This document shows positions 16,825 through 24,571 of a DNA stretch of 64,000 nt, in pieces. The stretch is taken from NCBI GenBank assembly GCA_937859515.1, contig CALMAK010000005.1, positions 1-64,000 of the forward strand, given 5' to 3'. The notes under the pieces are model-generated. The model had not been told where the DNA came from, made no database searches, and was given only the letters and a program-made list of their open reading frames with translations. The first letter of the stretch is position 1; each line of letters opens with the position of its first letter. The stretch is from an uncultured Candidatus Saccharibacteria bacterium (lineage in GTDB: Bacteria > Patescibacteriota > Saccharimonadia > Saccharimonadales > Saccharimonadaceae). Both the position numbers and the translations under genes were made by a program.

Positions 16825-17226
16825 ATGCCAACATTTCGCTATGCAAAATTAGTGCGTGATAATATTCCAGGTTTTCATATTGAATCTGGCCATACGTTCA
16901 CCGGACGAAAACTGAAAGGCAAAGAGTTGGTCAACGCTCTTGTGGCCAAACTGCACGAAGAAACTGACGAAGTTGACGGCGCTCTCAGCCACGACGAACT
17001 GGTCGAGGAACTGGCAGATATACAGCAAATCATCGATGATCTTTGTACCGTCAGTGGTATTAGCAAAAAAGACATGACCGCCGTCATGACCAAAAAGGCC
17101 GCACGCAAGGGTGGATTCCTGCAGGGTGAATACATCGAGACTGTCACCATGCCAACCGACGACGAATGGGTCGCCTACTGCCGCAATGCACCCGACAAGT
17201 ACCCAGAGGTAAAGGTTAGTGAGTAA
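16825..17226 (+). CDS. MazG-like all-alpha NTP pyrophosphohydrolase
   Basis: This 133-residue protein has the EExxE plus ExxD metal-binding pattern of the MazG/PRA-PH superfamily (KLHEETDEVDGAL then ELVEELADIQQ, about residues 42-68). The family cleaves NTPs or related compounds to monophosphates and pyrophosphate, usually clearing damaged nucleotides. The N-terminal KLVRDNIP motif is typical of a small clade often annotated as phosphoribosyl-ATP pyrophosphohydrolase-like, but no his biosynthesis genes are nearby, so housecleaning is more likely. Strong RBS. It overlaps the next gene by 8 bases. Confidence 0.8.
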   Translation: MPTFRYAKLVRDNIPGFHIESGHTFTGRKLKGKELVNALVAKLHEETDEVDGALSHDELVEELADIQQIIDDLCTVSGISKKDMTAVMTKKAARKGGFLQGEYIETVTMPTDDEWVAYCRNAPDKYPEVKVSE

Positions 17227-17770
17227 ACGGCCCGTCTACATCACTGGTAATGAGAACAAGGCGAAGTTCTTGGTTAAGTTACTGGGTATCGAACTGGAGC
17301 ATCACAAACTCGATCTTGATGAGATCCAATCACCAGACCCACAAGTTGTCATTGAACATAAGGTACGCCAGGCCTACGACATCTTACATCAACCAGTGTT
17401 GGTCGAGGACACCTGCATGGGTCTGGACGAGTTAGGTGGTTTGCCTGGTACATTTATTAAGTTTTTTATTGAGCAAGAGAATGGGGCCGAGAAAATCTGT
17501 CGTATGGCCGATGGCTTACCAAATCGTCGTGCCACTGCCACTGTTACTTTTGGCTATTATGATGGTGAGGAGCTGCGGTTTTTCCAAGGCGCCATCCATG
17601 GTGAGATTGCTCAGTCGCCCGGCCAACCCATCAGTGGTTTTGGCTGGGACGTCGTGTTCATACCAGATGGCTACGGTGGTACTATCCGGTCAGAGCTTAG
17701 CGGGGCTGATTATGACGAGTTGTATCTGAAGGTTAAGCCTATCGAGGCAGTGCGGGACTTCATCGCTTAA
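17219..17770 (+). CDS. Ham1/RdgB-like inosine/xanthosine triphosphate pyrophosphatase
   Basis: This 183-residue enzyme resembles the ITPase family that removes (d)ITP and XTP. It begins with the family's N-terminal strand and nucleotide loop (YITGNENKAKF), continues with VEDTCMGLDELGGLPGTF, the place of the catalytic aspartate, and has GWDVVFIPDGYGGT near the end. The start is GTG, overlapping the end of the MazG-like gene, so translation is coupled. With that gene it forms a small nucleotide pool sanitation unit. Confidence 0.85.
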   Translation: MSKRPVYITGNENKAKFLVKLLGIELEHHKLDLDEIQSPDPQVVIEHKVRQAYDILHQPVLVEDTCMGLDELGGLPGTFIKFFIEQENGAEKICRMADGLPNRRATATVTFGYYDGEELRFFQGAIHGEIAQSPGQPISGFGWDVVFIPDGYGGTIRSELSGADYDELYLKVKPIEAVRDFIA

Positions 17771-17803
17771 AAGTACGGCCCCTGACCAGAGGGCCGTACT
17801 TGT
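17771..17803. terminator. Bidirectional terminator between convergent genes
   Basis: Perfect 10-bp stem AGTACGGCCC/GGGCCGTACT with a 9-base loop; TTGTTCT follows on the plus strand and TTTTAAG on the minus strand. It serves the ITPase gene and the converging membrane protein gene. Confidence 0.8.
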
Positions 17804-17815
17804 TCTGCGGGCTAG

Positions 17816-18067
17816 TTATTTTTTGCCCGTTACCAGGCGAATCAGCCAAATCAGTACGACTGCACCGACTACGGCAACCAATAGGCTCCATATCCAGCCA
17901 GCATCGCCAAAGCCATCGGCGCCGACTAGGCTAAACAGCCACCCACCAAGGACAGCACCCAGAATACCAACAATGATATTCTTCAGTAGGCCGCCCTCTT
18001 CTTTCATGATTGCTTTGGCGATCAAGCCAGCCAATCCTCCGATTACGATCCATCCCAACCAAGTCAT
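17816..18067 (-). CDS. GlsB/YeaQ/YmgE-family membrane protein
   Basis: This 83-residue protein has three hydrophobic, glycine-rich segments (W.GWIVIGGLAGLIAK, IIVGILGAVLGGWLF, SLLVAVVGAVVLIWLI), the pattern of the transglycosylase-associated/GlsB family found in stress responses of many bacteria. The molecular function is not established. ATG 18067 is preferred because AAAGGAGG lies 8 bases upstream. Monocistronic. Confidence 0.85.
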   Translation of the reverse strand: MTWLGWIVIGGLAGLIAKAIMKEEGGLLKNIIVGILGAVLGGWLFSLVGADGFGDAGWIWSLLVAVVGAVVLIWLIRLVTGKK

Positions 18068-18139
18068 CGTACACCTCCTTTGACTTATTGTTTGTACTTC
18101 TACTATAGCATAATCAGCATCCATACACTCCACAGATAC

Positions 18140-18168
18140 TTGATTATTCTATCGTATTATAGTATAAA
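18140..18168 (+). promoter_or_regulatory. Promoter of GC-rich gene A
   Basis: TTGATT (18140-18145), 17 bases, TATAAA (18163-18168). The leader then contains the palindrome GAATTC-GCAT-GAATTC (18175-18190) before the ACGAGGAG ribosome binding site. Confidence 0.65.
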
Positions 18169-18216
18169 TATATTGAATTCGCATGAATTCACCACCTTCC
18201 AAACGAGGAGAACATC

Positions 18217-18537
18217 ATGAAAAGCATGTGGCATAGCCACTTCGCTCTCGGACGTGACGTGGTCTGTGGACTACGCAAGGGGAAGTGGACGATCGCGCTG
18301 GTCGCCGACCTTCAAGGCGATGGCTTCTACGGCTACCAACCCCTGGAGTACCACGATGAGGTGCTGAAGATCGCCGACGCCGAACCGTTCACCGACTACT
18401 GGTACGGCCCCAAGGTCTACCGGCTGTCAATCCGCGAGGCCCTCTCACTCTCGTCTGGGGTTCAAGCCCCGAACATCAAGTTCGAGCTGAGCCTCGACCG
18501 ACTTCTCGAGATGACCAACCAGTCCGTCAAGGTGTAA
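18217..18537 (+). CDS. GC-rich orphan gene A, unknown function
   Basis: This 106-residue protein is not recognised. It is a soluble, mixed protein rich in Tyr, Trp and acidic residues (FYGYQPLEYHDE, DYWYGPKVYRL). The start is well supported by GAGGAG 6 bases before the ATG and a full promoter. Its third codon positions are mostly G or C, with CTG, GCC, GAC, AAG and ATC preferred, clearly unlike the flanking genes. It ends in a nested hairpin terminator. It shares this style with the genes at 19522, 45148 and 52891, which suggests acquisition from a GC-rich donor or a distinct expression class. Confidence 0.7.
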   Translation: MKSMWHSHFALGRDVVCGLRKGKWTIALVADLQGDGFYGYQPLEYHDEVLKIADAEPFTDYWYGPKVYRLSIREALSLSSGVQAPNIKFELSLDRLLEMTNQSVKV

Positions 18538-18538
18538 C

Positions 18539-18626
18539 GAGCCGCAACCGCCACCCGTCGTGCTGGACCCCTGAACCTTTGGGGCCCAGCACGACGACGA
18601 GCAGCAGTGCGGCTCTCTTTTATTTT
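18539..18626 (+). terminator. Nested double-hairpin terminator of GC-rich gene A
   Basis: An inner hairpin (CGTCGTGCTGG at 18556-18566 with CCAGCACGACG at 18586-18596, extended by CCCC/GGGG after one mismatch) is enclosed by an outer stem (GAGCCGCA at 18539-18546 with TGCGGCTC at 18608-18615) that is followed by TCTTTTATTTT. It runs into the end of the converging IMPase gene. Confidence 0.7.
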
Positions 18627-19399
18627 CGCAAGGTTTCGCCTACGATACGCACCAACTCATCATGTACAATACCGTTACTAACGATTGCCCCCTTAAACGG
18701 CCGAGAATAATCAATTTCATTACCATCCAGTCCCGTCATCCGACCACCCGCCTCTGTGACAATTACTTGTGATGCTGCAACATCATGCGCACTAACATAC
18801 TCCTCAAGATATCCAGCAAGCCGTCCTTCTGCAATCCGTACACATTTTGCCACCGCACCATAAAATGGCGCCAGGTTTACGTGTCTATCAATGAGCGTAT
18901 CAATATACGGCGCCTCATGTCGCAACCGATACGCATCACTAATTATCCCCAGTAGTCCCATCTCAAGCGTCTGGGTATTAACGCTTAACCGACGCCCGTT
19001 ACAGTACGCTCCTTCGCCAGCCACTGCCCAATACAGTTTATCCAGCATAGGCTCATAGCAAACACCGACGACTGGACGCCCATCAATAACCAGTGCTAGC
19101 GAAAACATTGCCGTTGGCACACCCCACGTAAACGCGCTCGTTCCATCGATTGGATCACAAAACCATATTCGCCCCATACCAAATTCTACGGTGCTCTCTT
19201 CTTCGCCAATCACACCATCGTCAGGAAACACCGCCTCCAGCCTTTCAATGACAAGACGATTGATCTTTGTGTCTGCAATGGTAAGCGGAGAATGGTCTTC
19301 TTTGATTGTCATCTCTTGATTACCGTCAAAGTATTGACGCATAATTTCACCCGCCTCACGGGCAAGGCTCTTGGCTTGTTCGAGTTCATTTGTATACAT
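18620..19399 (-). CDS. Inositol monophosphatase family protein
   Basis: This 259-residue protein carries the family's metal and phosphate sites: GEEES (about residue 66), DPIDGTSAF (about residues 84-92) and the C-terminal AHDVAA. Members dephosphorylate inositol phosphates, sugar bisphosphates or PAP; the substrate here is not determined. ATG 19399 is chosen because an extended -10 (TGGTATACT) ends 7 bases upstream, giving a leaderless mRNA; ATGs at 19426 and 19462 have no ribosome binding site and the latter lies beyond the promoter. Confidence 0.85.
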   Translation of the reverse strand: MYTNELEQAKSLAREAGEIMRQYFDGNQEMTIKEDHSPLTIADTKINRLVIERLEAVFPDDGVIGEEESTVEFGMGRIWFCDPIDGTSAFTWGVPTAMFSLALVIDGRPVVGVCYEPMLDKLYWAVAGEGAYCNGRRLSVNTQTLEMGLLGIISDAYRLRHEAPYIDTLIDRHVNLAPFYGAVAKCVRIAEGRLAGYLEEYVSAHDVAASQVIVTEAGGRMTGLDGNEIDYSRPFKGAIVSNGIVHDELVRIVGETLRK

Positions 19400-19406
19400 A
19401 CCATCT

Positions 19407-19415
19407 AGTATACCA
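19407..19415 (-). promoter_or_regulatory. Extended -10, leaderless promoter of the IMPase gene
   Basis: TGGTATACT, hexamer at 19407-19412, 7 bases before the ATG at 19399. No clear -35, as is usual for extended -10 promoters. Confidence 0.6.
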
Positions 19416-19454
19416 AGGTACTCCATACCAGATATTCTTAAAAATAAGGATATA

Positions 19455-19514
19455 AAAAACACCCTCTTTCAAGGGTTGGGCTACCCAGAACAGGTTTCCC
19501 TGTTCTGGGTAGCA
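19455..19514 (-). terminator. Tandem hairpin terminator of GC-rich gene B
   Basis: First a perfect 15-bp hairpin with a GAAA tetraloop in the RNA (19481-19495 with 19500-19514), then a 5-bp hairpin ACCCT/AGGGT (19462-19466, 19473-19477) followed by TTTTTT on the minus strand. The long first hairpin is far stronger than termination needs and may protect the 3' end. Confidence 0.8.
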
Positions 19515-19521
19515 AGTGAAC

Positions 19522-20007
19522 TCAGGCAGACGTTCCGTCCGGATCAACGCACGAGGGGCGCATCTCATCGATGAGCGCCTTGATCTCGTCGAGGGTCGCG
19601 TTCGGCTGGACGACGTCGAAGTCGAGGCTGAACCGCGACATGACATCGACCGACAGACGCCCCGTCTGCTGGACCTCCTCCATGGTGCCGTGGAAGGCGA
19701 CCACACAGTGAGTCTCGAGCGGCGCGACACCGACGAAGCCCTTGTTGACGAAGTCGGCGTTGGGGATGTAGATATCCCCCAGCCCCATCATCTTGCCGAC
19801 GGCGACCATCTCGGGGATAGTCTCACCGCTGCTCCAGTTGACGAGCTCGTCGTACTCTTCGGGCACGACAGGCACAGTCTCCTGCTGCTGGGGTGCCGAC
19901 GAGGGCGTCTCGGGGTTGCGGGTGGCGTCAGCCGCCGTGCAACCGGACAGAACAACGATGACCGCCACGCAGGCCACCAGGGACAGAACCGCATTCTTAA
20001 TGTTCAC
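19522..20007 (-). CDS. GC-rich orphan gene B, putative lipoprotein
   Basis: This 161-residue protein begins with a lipoprotein signal: basic start, hydrophobic core, and the lipobox LSGC (Cys about residue 20), followed by a Thr/Pro/Ser/Gln-rich linker, so it should be tethered to the outer face of the membrane. The rest (about residues 45-155) is an acidic globular domain of unknown function. The start is GTG 20007, 7 bases after TATAAT, implying a leaderless mRNA; an ATG at 20016 overlaps the -10 and cannot be transcribed from it. The codon use is GC-rich. Confidence 0.75.
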   Translation of the reverse strand: MNIKNAVLSLVACVAVIVVLSGCTAADATRNPETPSSAPQQQETVPVVPEEYDELVNWSSGETIPEMVAVGKMMGLGDIYIPNADFVNKGFVGVAPLETHCVVAFHGTMEEVQQTGRLSVDVMSRFSLDFDVVQPNATLDEIKALIDEMRPSCVDPDGTSA

Positions 20008-20014
20008 AAAGTGC

Positions 20015-20043
20015 ATTATAACATATTACATATAATAATGCAA
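20015..20043 (-). promoter_or_regulatory. Leaderless promoter of the lipoprotein gene
   Basis: TTGCAT (20038-20043), 17 bases, TATAAT (20015-20020), then 7 bases to the GTG start at 20007. Divergent from the promoter at 20082-20110. Confidence 0.75.
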
Positions 20044-20081
20044 TACCTATTTAACATATAGTGCCTGTAGACACACTATTG

Positions 20082-20110
20082 TCGACAAACACCGTACAGC
20101 ATGGTATAGT
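20082..20110 (+). promoter_or_regulatory. Promoter of the zinc-motif protein gene
   Basis: TCGACA (20082-20087), 17 bases, TATAGT (20105-20110). The leader is about 33 bases and holds AAGGAGGTGG before the TTG start. Confidence 0.6.
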
Positions 20111-20149
20111 ATCAGGGTCCTGTTGGTCTTAGTCAAGGAGGTGGACAGA

Positions 20150-20719
20150 TTGTCCAGATTTACAATATGGCTTTCGCGCAAGATGGTAGACACCAGCATG
20201 AGGGAGCTGCTTTTGCAGACCCCTGCAACTGATGGACACTTACGGGTATCTCTCAGTACTGGCGGTGATGTCCTTCTACCCCTGAGTGGGCTAGGGGCAA
20301 TTCGTCGCATCGACGAAAATGCCGCCCTCAACAGCAGCGAAAGCGAAGCGATTCTTGAGCTCATCGAGTACTGCTGGCCAGCCGCACCTTACAGTGAGGC
20401 ACACCTGGCGCCAAGGGTAGTTCCGCTCGGCAACGGTACAACACTCTGCGACATGATCGAAGTATTTCGCGATTCCGAGGTTGCGCTGGCAATCCTGGAG
20501 TACGGACGACTTCAGAAGTGGTGGAAACTGGTATACGACCGCAATCAGCGCTGCCTGAACTGTGGTACTGAGGAAGCTCACATCGGCTGCCACTGCGTGG
20601 TTCGCCTTGATGAATTTCGCCGTCCGACGCGCCGTGCCAAGCAAAAGCGCGAACGCGAACCTCTGCTGTCGAAGTTTCGCGATTTCCTTTCACCTGATAG
20701 GGGCATTGCAATCGCGTGA
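20150..20719 (+). CDS. Hypothetical protein with a CxxC-HxxCxC putative zinc motif
   Basis: This 189-residue protein is not recognised. The start is TTG 20150, chosen because AAGGAGG lies 9 bases upstream and no ATG fits. An N-terminal alpha/beta region (to about residue 105) is followed by CLNCGTEEAHIGCHC (about residues 138-152), a likely zinc-binding knuckle, and a strongly basic C-terminus (RRPTRRAKQKRERE) that may bind nucleic acid. The base composition is moderately GC-rich. It is monocistronic, with its own promoter and terminator. Confidence 0.65.
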   Translation: MSRFTIWLSRKMVDTSMRELLLQTPATDGHLRVSLSTGGDVLLPLSGLGAIRRIDENAALNSSESEAILELIEYCWPAAPYSEAHLAPRVVPLGNGTTLCDMIEVFRDSEVALAILEYGRLQKWWKLVYDRNQRCLNCGTEEAHIGCHCVVRLDEFRRPTRRAKQKREREPLLSKFRDFLSPDRGIAIA

Positions 20720-20741
20720 CACACCTTCACGCCACGGGACT

Positions 20742-20771
20742 GGGCGCTGCTTGATTGCAGCGTCCTTTTCC
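20742..20771 (+). terminator. Terminator of the zinc-motif protein gene
   Basis: 9-bp stem GGGCGCTGC/GCAGCGTCC (one G-T pair), 6-base loop, then TTTTCCTT. Confidence 0.75.
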
Positions 20772-20779
20772 TTGGAGGA

Positions 20780-21580
20780 CTATCTCTTCTTGTGAGTTTT
20801 ATTAATACGATGCCTCATAACAAGAAAGATTACGATAAGCATCAACGCAACGGCTGATATTACACGGCCCACGACCAGTGCACCTTCATTTTCAATAGTA
20901 TAACCGCCAGGTAACCCCACCATTGCTGCAAGCACGGCCGGCCATCCCGCGGGACCGCCATGATTAAGATCCACTGCCATTGGTATAATGACAATTAACG
21001 ATCCCAGTGCCAATAACATGCCTCCCGTTGCCACCATACCTAGTCCAGCTACATCCCTATTACGAAGCGCAGCATATGCGCCCCGAACTACCATGTTTAG
21101 CGGAACCGTCACAAACAGCCATGCTAACATACCAAAAAGCAGCCCCAAGGCAATCATCAACGGCACCACCAATAAGGCGATCAACCATGGGCCGTCATTG
21201 CCCAGATGCGCAAACACCCATGGAATCGTCATGAACCATATCAAAAGTATCATTGCAGCAAACATCAACAGTTGCCTCGGCACAAATCGCTCAAACGACT
21301 TCGTTTCTTGATCTGTTGCTTTTCGCTTTTTAGTTGGTGGCAAAAAGACAATAATACTCGTTGCTAAAAATACCACCATACCAGCAATACACCCAATGGT
21401 TATCAATGTATTAATGTCAGCCTCGTATCGGTTGCCAAATGACACAGCACCGTACGGCAGTATGTACAGTGTCACCGCAGCACCAACGAGTGCTAGCAGA
21501 TTAATCACATTACAATATGTCGCCAAAAATGTCAGCTGACGTCGGCTATATACAACATTGTCTTTGACTCCTTCGTTCAT
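20780..21580 (-). CDS. Polytopic membrane protein, unknown function
   Basis: This 266-residue protein has about seven hydrophobic segments, with a basic cytoplasmic loop near residue 75 (PPTKKRKATDQ) and a basic C-terminus (HRINKTHKKR). It is not assigned to a family. ATG 21580 is preferred, as TATAAT lies 6 bases upstream, giving a leaderless mRNA; the earlier in-frame ATG at 21610 lies upstream of that -10. It sits between the GC-rich region and the rpsH terminator and appears monocistronic. Confidence 0.75.
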   Translation of the reverse strand: MNEGVKDNVVYSRRQLTFLATYCNVINLLALVGAAVTLYILPYGAVSFGNRYEADINTLITIGCIAGMVVFLATSIIVFLPPTKKRKATDQETKSFERFVPRQLLMFAAMILLIWFMTIPWVFAHLGNDGPWLIALLVVPLMIALGLLFGMLAWLFVTVPLNMVVRGAYAALRNRDVAGLGMVATGGMLLALGSLIVIIPMAVDLNHGGPAGWPAVLAAMVGLPGGYTIENEGALVVGRVISAVALMLIVIFLVMRHRINKTHKKR

Positions 21581-21586
21581 GTTTTT

Positions 21587-21592
21587 ATTATA
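21587..21592 (-). promoter_or_regulatory. Leaderless -10 of the membrane protein gene
   Basis: TATAAT ending 6 bases before the ATG at 21580; no clear -35. Confidence 0.5.
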
Positions 21593-21610
21593 TACTGCAA
21601 GTTTATACAT

Positions 21611-21646
21611 ATACTAAAATACCCCTCCAAAAGATGGAGGGGTATT
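21611..21646 (-). terminator. Terminator of the rplC-rpsH operon
   Basis: Perfect 11-bp stem AATACCCCTCC/GGAGGGGTATT with a 7-base loop, followed by TTAGTATAT on the minus strand. It closes the 15-gene ribosomal operon at rpsH. Confidence 0.85.
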
Positions 21647-21669
21647 ACATATACTTAGGCAACTATATT

Positions 21670-22071
21670 CTAATAAACCTTCAGTAGAACTTCACCGCCA
21701 AGGCGAGCCTTGTAGGCTTCCGCCCCGGTGATAACACCCTTAGATGTTGAGATTAGCACGAGACCGCGCCCACTCTTTACCTTTGGAATGTCGTCTGCAC
21801 CAACGTAGACACGGCGGCCAGGCTTTGACACGCGAGTGATTTCGTTGATAGTACTGTTCTCACCTGGCCTGTTGATCGTAACGACCAACGTATCGCGTGG
21901 TGAACCAGCTTCTACCTTGACGTCTGCAAGGTAGTTATTTTTCTTTAGTTGTTCTGCAACAACCTTCTTCAGCTTGCTTGATGGAACACGAACTTCGTGC
22001 TTGCCAACTGCTGCCGCGTTACGGATGCGGGTCAGAAGGTCGGCGATTGGGTCAGTTGATTGTAGTGACAT
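21670..22071 (-). CDS. rpsH: 30S ribosomal protein S8
   Basis: S8 (133 residues) binds central-domain 16S rRNA. DPIADLLTRIRNA at the N-terminus and STSKGVITGAEA near the end are diagnostic. In most bacteria rplF follows; here a terminator and 6.7 kb of other genes come first. Confidence 0.97.
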   Translation of the reverse strand: MSLQSTDPIADLLTRIRNAAAVGKHEVRVPSSKLKKVVAEQLKKNNYLADVKVEAGSPRDTLVVTINRPGENSTINEITRVSKPGRRVYVGADDIPKVKSGRGLVLISTSKGVITGAEAYKARLGGEVLLKVY

Positions 22072-22089
22072 ATATCTTTCCTTTCCTTC

Positions 22090-22359
22090 TTACCAACTAC
22101 TCTTTGTTATGCCAGGGATTTCACCCTTTGAGGCTTTTTCGCGGAAGTTAATACGGTTGAGACCGAACTTACGCATGTATCCGCGTGGGCGGCCACTCAG
22201 AACATCACGGTTCTTCCAGCGAGTCGGTGAACTATTACGTGGAAGCTTTTGCAGACCATCTTGGTCACCAAGTTCTTTCAGTTCAGCGCGCTTGGCTGCA
22301 TACTTTGCAATCATCTTCTTACGCTTTTCGTCGCGTGCGATCATAGATTTCTTCGCCAT
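22090..22359 (-). CDS. rpsN: 30S ribosomal protein S14, zinc-free long form
   Basis: S14 (89 residues from ATG 22359) belongs to the long, cysteine-free type: the CxxC pairs of the zinc form are absent, while [18 protein letters not shown] and the KSSW end are typical. An upstream in-frame ATG (22434) would overlap rplE and is rejected. The gene lies in standard order between rplE and rpsH. Confidence 0.96.
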   Translation of the reverse strand: MAKKSMIARDEKRKKMIAKYAAKRAELKELGDQDGLQKLPRNSSPTRWKNRDVLSGRPRGYMRKFGLNRINFREKASKGEIPGITKSSW

Positions 22360-22360
22360 A

Positions 22361-22936
22361 TTATCGGCCTCCCTTCTTTTCAAACGGCAAGCCAAACTTC
22401 TCCAGCAATGCGCGTGAGTTAGCTTCTGATCCATTCTTAATTGCGATCGTTACCTGCAAGCCATGAATAACCTGAGTTTCTTCAAAAGTTAGTTCAGGGA
22501 AGATTGACTGATCCGTGATGCCTAGGTTGTAGTTACCACCCTTGTCAAACTTCAGACCAACACCGTGAAAGTCACGAACGCGTGGCAACGATACGTTAAC
22601 TAGACGATCCAAGAACTCATACATACGTGCGCCACGCAATGTCACCATTACGCCAACTGGTGCACCCATGTTTGCACGAATCTTAAATCCAGCAATTGAT
22701 TTTTTAGCCAATTTCTCAACTGGCGCCTGACCAGTGATCTTTGTCAGCGTATTCTTGACAACTTCAAGATGACGCTTGTCGTCTTTGCTTTTACCCGTTC
22801 CTACGCTTACTACAATCTTCTCGAGTTTTGGCACTTGATTGATATTTTCAAGTCCTAGTTCGGCCTGTAGTTCCTTGGCATACGTATCACCGTACAAGGC
22901 TTTCAAGCGAGGAGCAGTGGTTACAGCTTTTGCCAT
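22361..22936 (-). CDS. rplE: 50S ribosomal protein L5
   Basis: L5 (191 residues) binds 5S rRNA in the central protuberance. [33 protein letters not shown] and RDFHGV are the conserved segments (quoted in part). Two bases separate it from rplX and one from rpsN. Confidence 0.97.
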   Translation of the reverse strand: MAKAVTTAPRLKALYGDTYAKELQAELGLENINQVPKLEKIVVSVGTGKSKDDKRHLEVVKNTLTKITGQAPVEKLAKKSIAGFKIRANMGAPVGVMVTLRGARMYEFLDRLVNVSLPRVRDFHGVGLKFDKGGNYNLGITDQSIFPELTFEETQVIHGLQVTIAIKNGSEANSRALLEKFGLPFEKKGGR

Positions 22937-22937
22937 A

Positions 22938-23258
22938 TTACTTAATCTCCTTGTTCTTTAGTGCACGCGCAACACGTGTCTTTGTGCCATCAGTGTCAAC
23001 CTTGATACCAACACGACTGGTCGTGCCAGCTTTTTCGTCAACAACAAGAGCAACTTTGCTGATGTCGATTGCAACGTGGATATCTTTTTTGCCACCGCGA
23101 GGATTTAGCTGACTTGGCTTGACGTGACGATGACCAACACCGACGCCTTCAACCAATACTGTACCCTCTTTGGCGTTAACTTTTACGACCTTACCAGTCG
23201 TGCCTTTCTTGGCACCGGCAATAATCTTTACCAAATCATCTTTGCGAATACGTGGCAT
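22938..23258 (-). CDS. rplX: 50S ribosomal protein L24
   Basis: L24 (106 residues) starts 50S assembly. The KOW motif (DDLVKIIAGAKKGTTGKVVKV, here cited for residues 6-25) and RHVKPSQ identify it. Standard position between rplN and rplE. Confidence 0.96.
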   Translation of the reverse strand: MPRIRKDDLVKIIAGAKKGTTGKVVKVNAKEGTVLVEGVGVGHRHVKPSQLNPRGGKKDIHVAIDISKVALVVDEKAGTTSRVGIKVDTDGTKTRVARALKNKEIK

Positions 23259-23259
23259 A

Positions 23260-23628
23260 CTAGAGTACCTCCGGAGCTAGGCTGATAATCTTGGCATACC
23301 CAAGGTCGCGCAGTTCACGTGGAACTGGACCAAACACACGGGTTGCCTTTGGTGTCTTGTCGTCATTAATGATTACGCAAGCATTGTCATCAAAGACGAT
23401 AGTACTGCCGTCCTTACGGCGAATCTGGTCGCGAGTGCGAACAATAACTGCCTTCTGGACAGACTTCTTCTTTACGTTTCCAGTTGGACTGGCTTGCTTT
23501 ACCGTCACAACAACGATATCGCCAACACGGGCATAACGACGCTTTGATCCACCCAATACACGGATAATCAATGCTTCTTTTGCACCACTGTTGTCAGTTA
23601 CCTTCATTCGTGATTCTTGTTGCAACAT
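23260..23628 (-). CDS. rplN: 50S ribosomal protein L14
   Basis: L14 (122 residues) forms an inter-subunit bridge. [19 protein letters not shown] and the [12 protein letters not shown] end are diagnostic. Its start overlaps the rpsQ stop by one base. Confidence 0.97.
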   Translation of the reverse strand: MLQQESRMKVTDNSGAKEALIIRVLGGSKRRYARVGDIVVVTVKQASPTGNVKKKSVQKAVIVRTRDQIRRKDGSTIVFDDNACVIINDDKTPKATRVFGPVPRELRDLGYAKIISLAPEVL

Positions 23629-23918
23629 TACGCTTCAACCTCACCTTCGGTAACTTCTTCCTTTAGCTCTACTGAACCACGAGCCTTCTCAACAATTGAC
23701 GACAGAGTAAAACTCTTTGTCTTTGAGATAGGACGAGTTTCAGTGATTACTACCTTGTCGCCTTCACCTGCTTCATTGCTTGCATCATGAGCTTGGTACT
23801 TACGGTTTACAGTGTACTGCTTGCCATAAATAGGGTGAGTCTCACGACTAGTAACAGTGACGGTGATGGTACGATCGCGCTTCGCTGAAGTCACGATACC
23901 GGTCAATGTCTTGGCCAT
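23628..23918 (-). CDS. rpsQ: 30S ribosomal protein S17
   Basis: S17 (96 residues from ATG 23918) is an OB-fold 16S rRNA binder. [20 protein letters not shown] marks the start; the in-frame ATG at 24008 would overlap rpmC. The C-terminus has an acidic extension ([11 protein letters not shown]) beyond the usual end. Confidence 0.96.
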   Translation of the reverse strand: MAKTLTGIVTSAKRDRTITVTVTSRETHPIYGKQYTVNRKYQAHDASNEAGEGDKVVITETRPISKTKSFTLSSIVEKARGSVELKEEVTEGEVEA

Positions 23919-23919
23919 A

Positions 23920-24150
23920 TTATTTACTCTCCTTTTCTTGTGCCAGCTCAGCTGCGCGAATAGCAGTTGATAGACGGGCGATTTCTTTGCGGGTCTTAGT
24001 GATAACACGAGGGTTTACTAATTCACCTGCAGCATGTGAGCGCCTTGCCTCCAAGAGGTCAGTTTGCTCGGTTGCCAATTTGGCGCGTAGGTCGTCCAAT
24101 GCTGGGACCTCTACTGCCTTTTTGGTTGTCTTTGCCTTAGTATCAGCCAT
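23920..24150 (-). CDS. rpmC: 50S ribosomal protein L29
   Basis: L29 (76 residues) is a two-helix protein at the tunnel exit. LDDLRAKLATEQTDLLEARR and the NPRVITKTRKEIAR segment are typical. An N-terminal Lys/Thr/Ala extension precedes the helices. Standard order rplP-rpmC-rpsQ. Confidence 0.95.
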   Translation of the reverse strand: MADTKAKTTKKAVEVPALDDLRAKLATEQTDLLEARRSHAAGELVNPRVITKTRKEIARLSTAIRAAELAQEKESK

Positions 24151-24152
24151 GA

Positions 24153-24566
24153 TTATGCATCCTCCCGCATGATGAACTTAGTCTTTACAGGAAGCTTGTG
24201 TGCAGCTAGGCGCATCGCCTCGCGTGCAACTTCTTCTGATACACCCTTCATTTCAAACAGAACGGTGCCGGCCTTTACCTTTGCAGCAAAGAACTCTGGC
24301 TGACCCTTACCGCCACCCATCTTGAGGCCAAGTGGTTTGCGGGTTCGAGGCGTCTGAGGGAAGATGCGAATCCAAATCTTACCACCACGCTTGATGTAAC
24401 GCGTCATCGCCTGGCGAGCTGACTCGATTTGACGTGACGTAATGTCATTGTTTTCTTGCGACTGCAGAGCGAAGTCTCCAAAGGCAATGTAGTTTCCGCG
24501 AGTTGCAGAACCCTCGTTCTTACCTTTACGAACCTTTCGATACTTAGTCTTCTTTGGTAACAACAT
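24153..24566 (-). CDS. rplP: 50S ribosomal protein L16
   Basis: L16 (137 residues) contacts the A-site t[18 protein letters not shown] and [16 protein letters not shown] are diagnostic. It lies 5 bases downstream of rpsC. Confidence 0.97.
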   Translation of the reverse strand: MLLPKKTKYRKVRKGKNEGSATRGNYIAFGDFALQSQENNDITSRQIESARQAMTRYIKRGGKIWIRIFPQTPRTRKPLGLKMGGGKGQPEFFAAKVKAGTVLFEMKGVSEEVAREAMRLAAHKLPVKTKFIMREDA

Positions 24567-24571
24567 ATCGA

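Noticed and set aside
18217-20007. GC-rich genes as assembly chimeras
   Set aside because: They are joined to normal-composition promoters and flanks without abrupt breaks, and four occur at separate loci. Read coverage would settle it.
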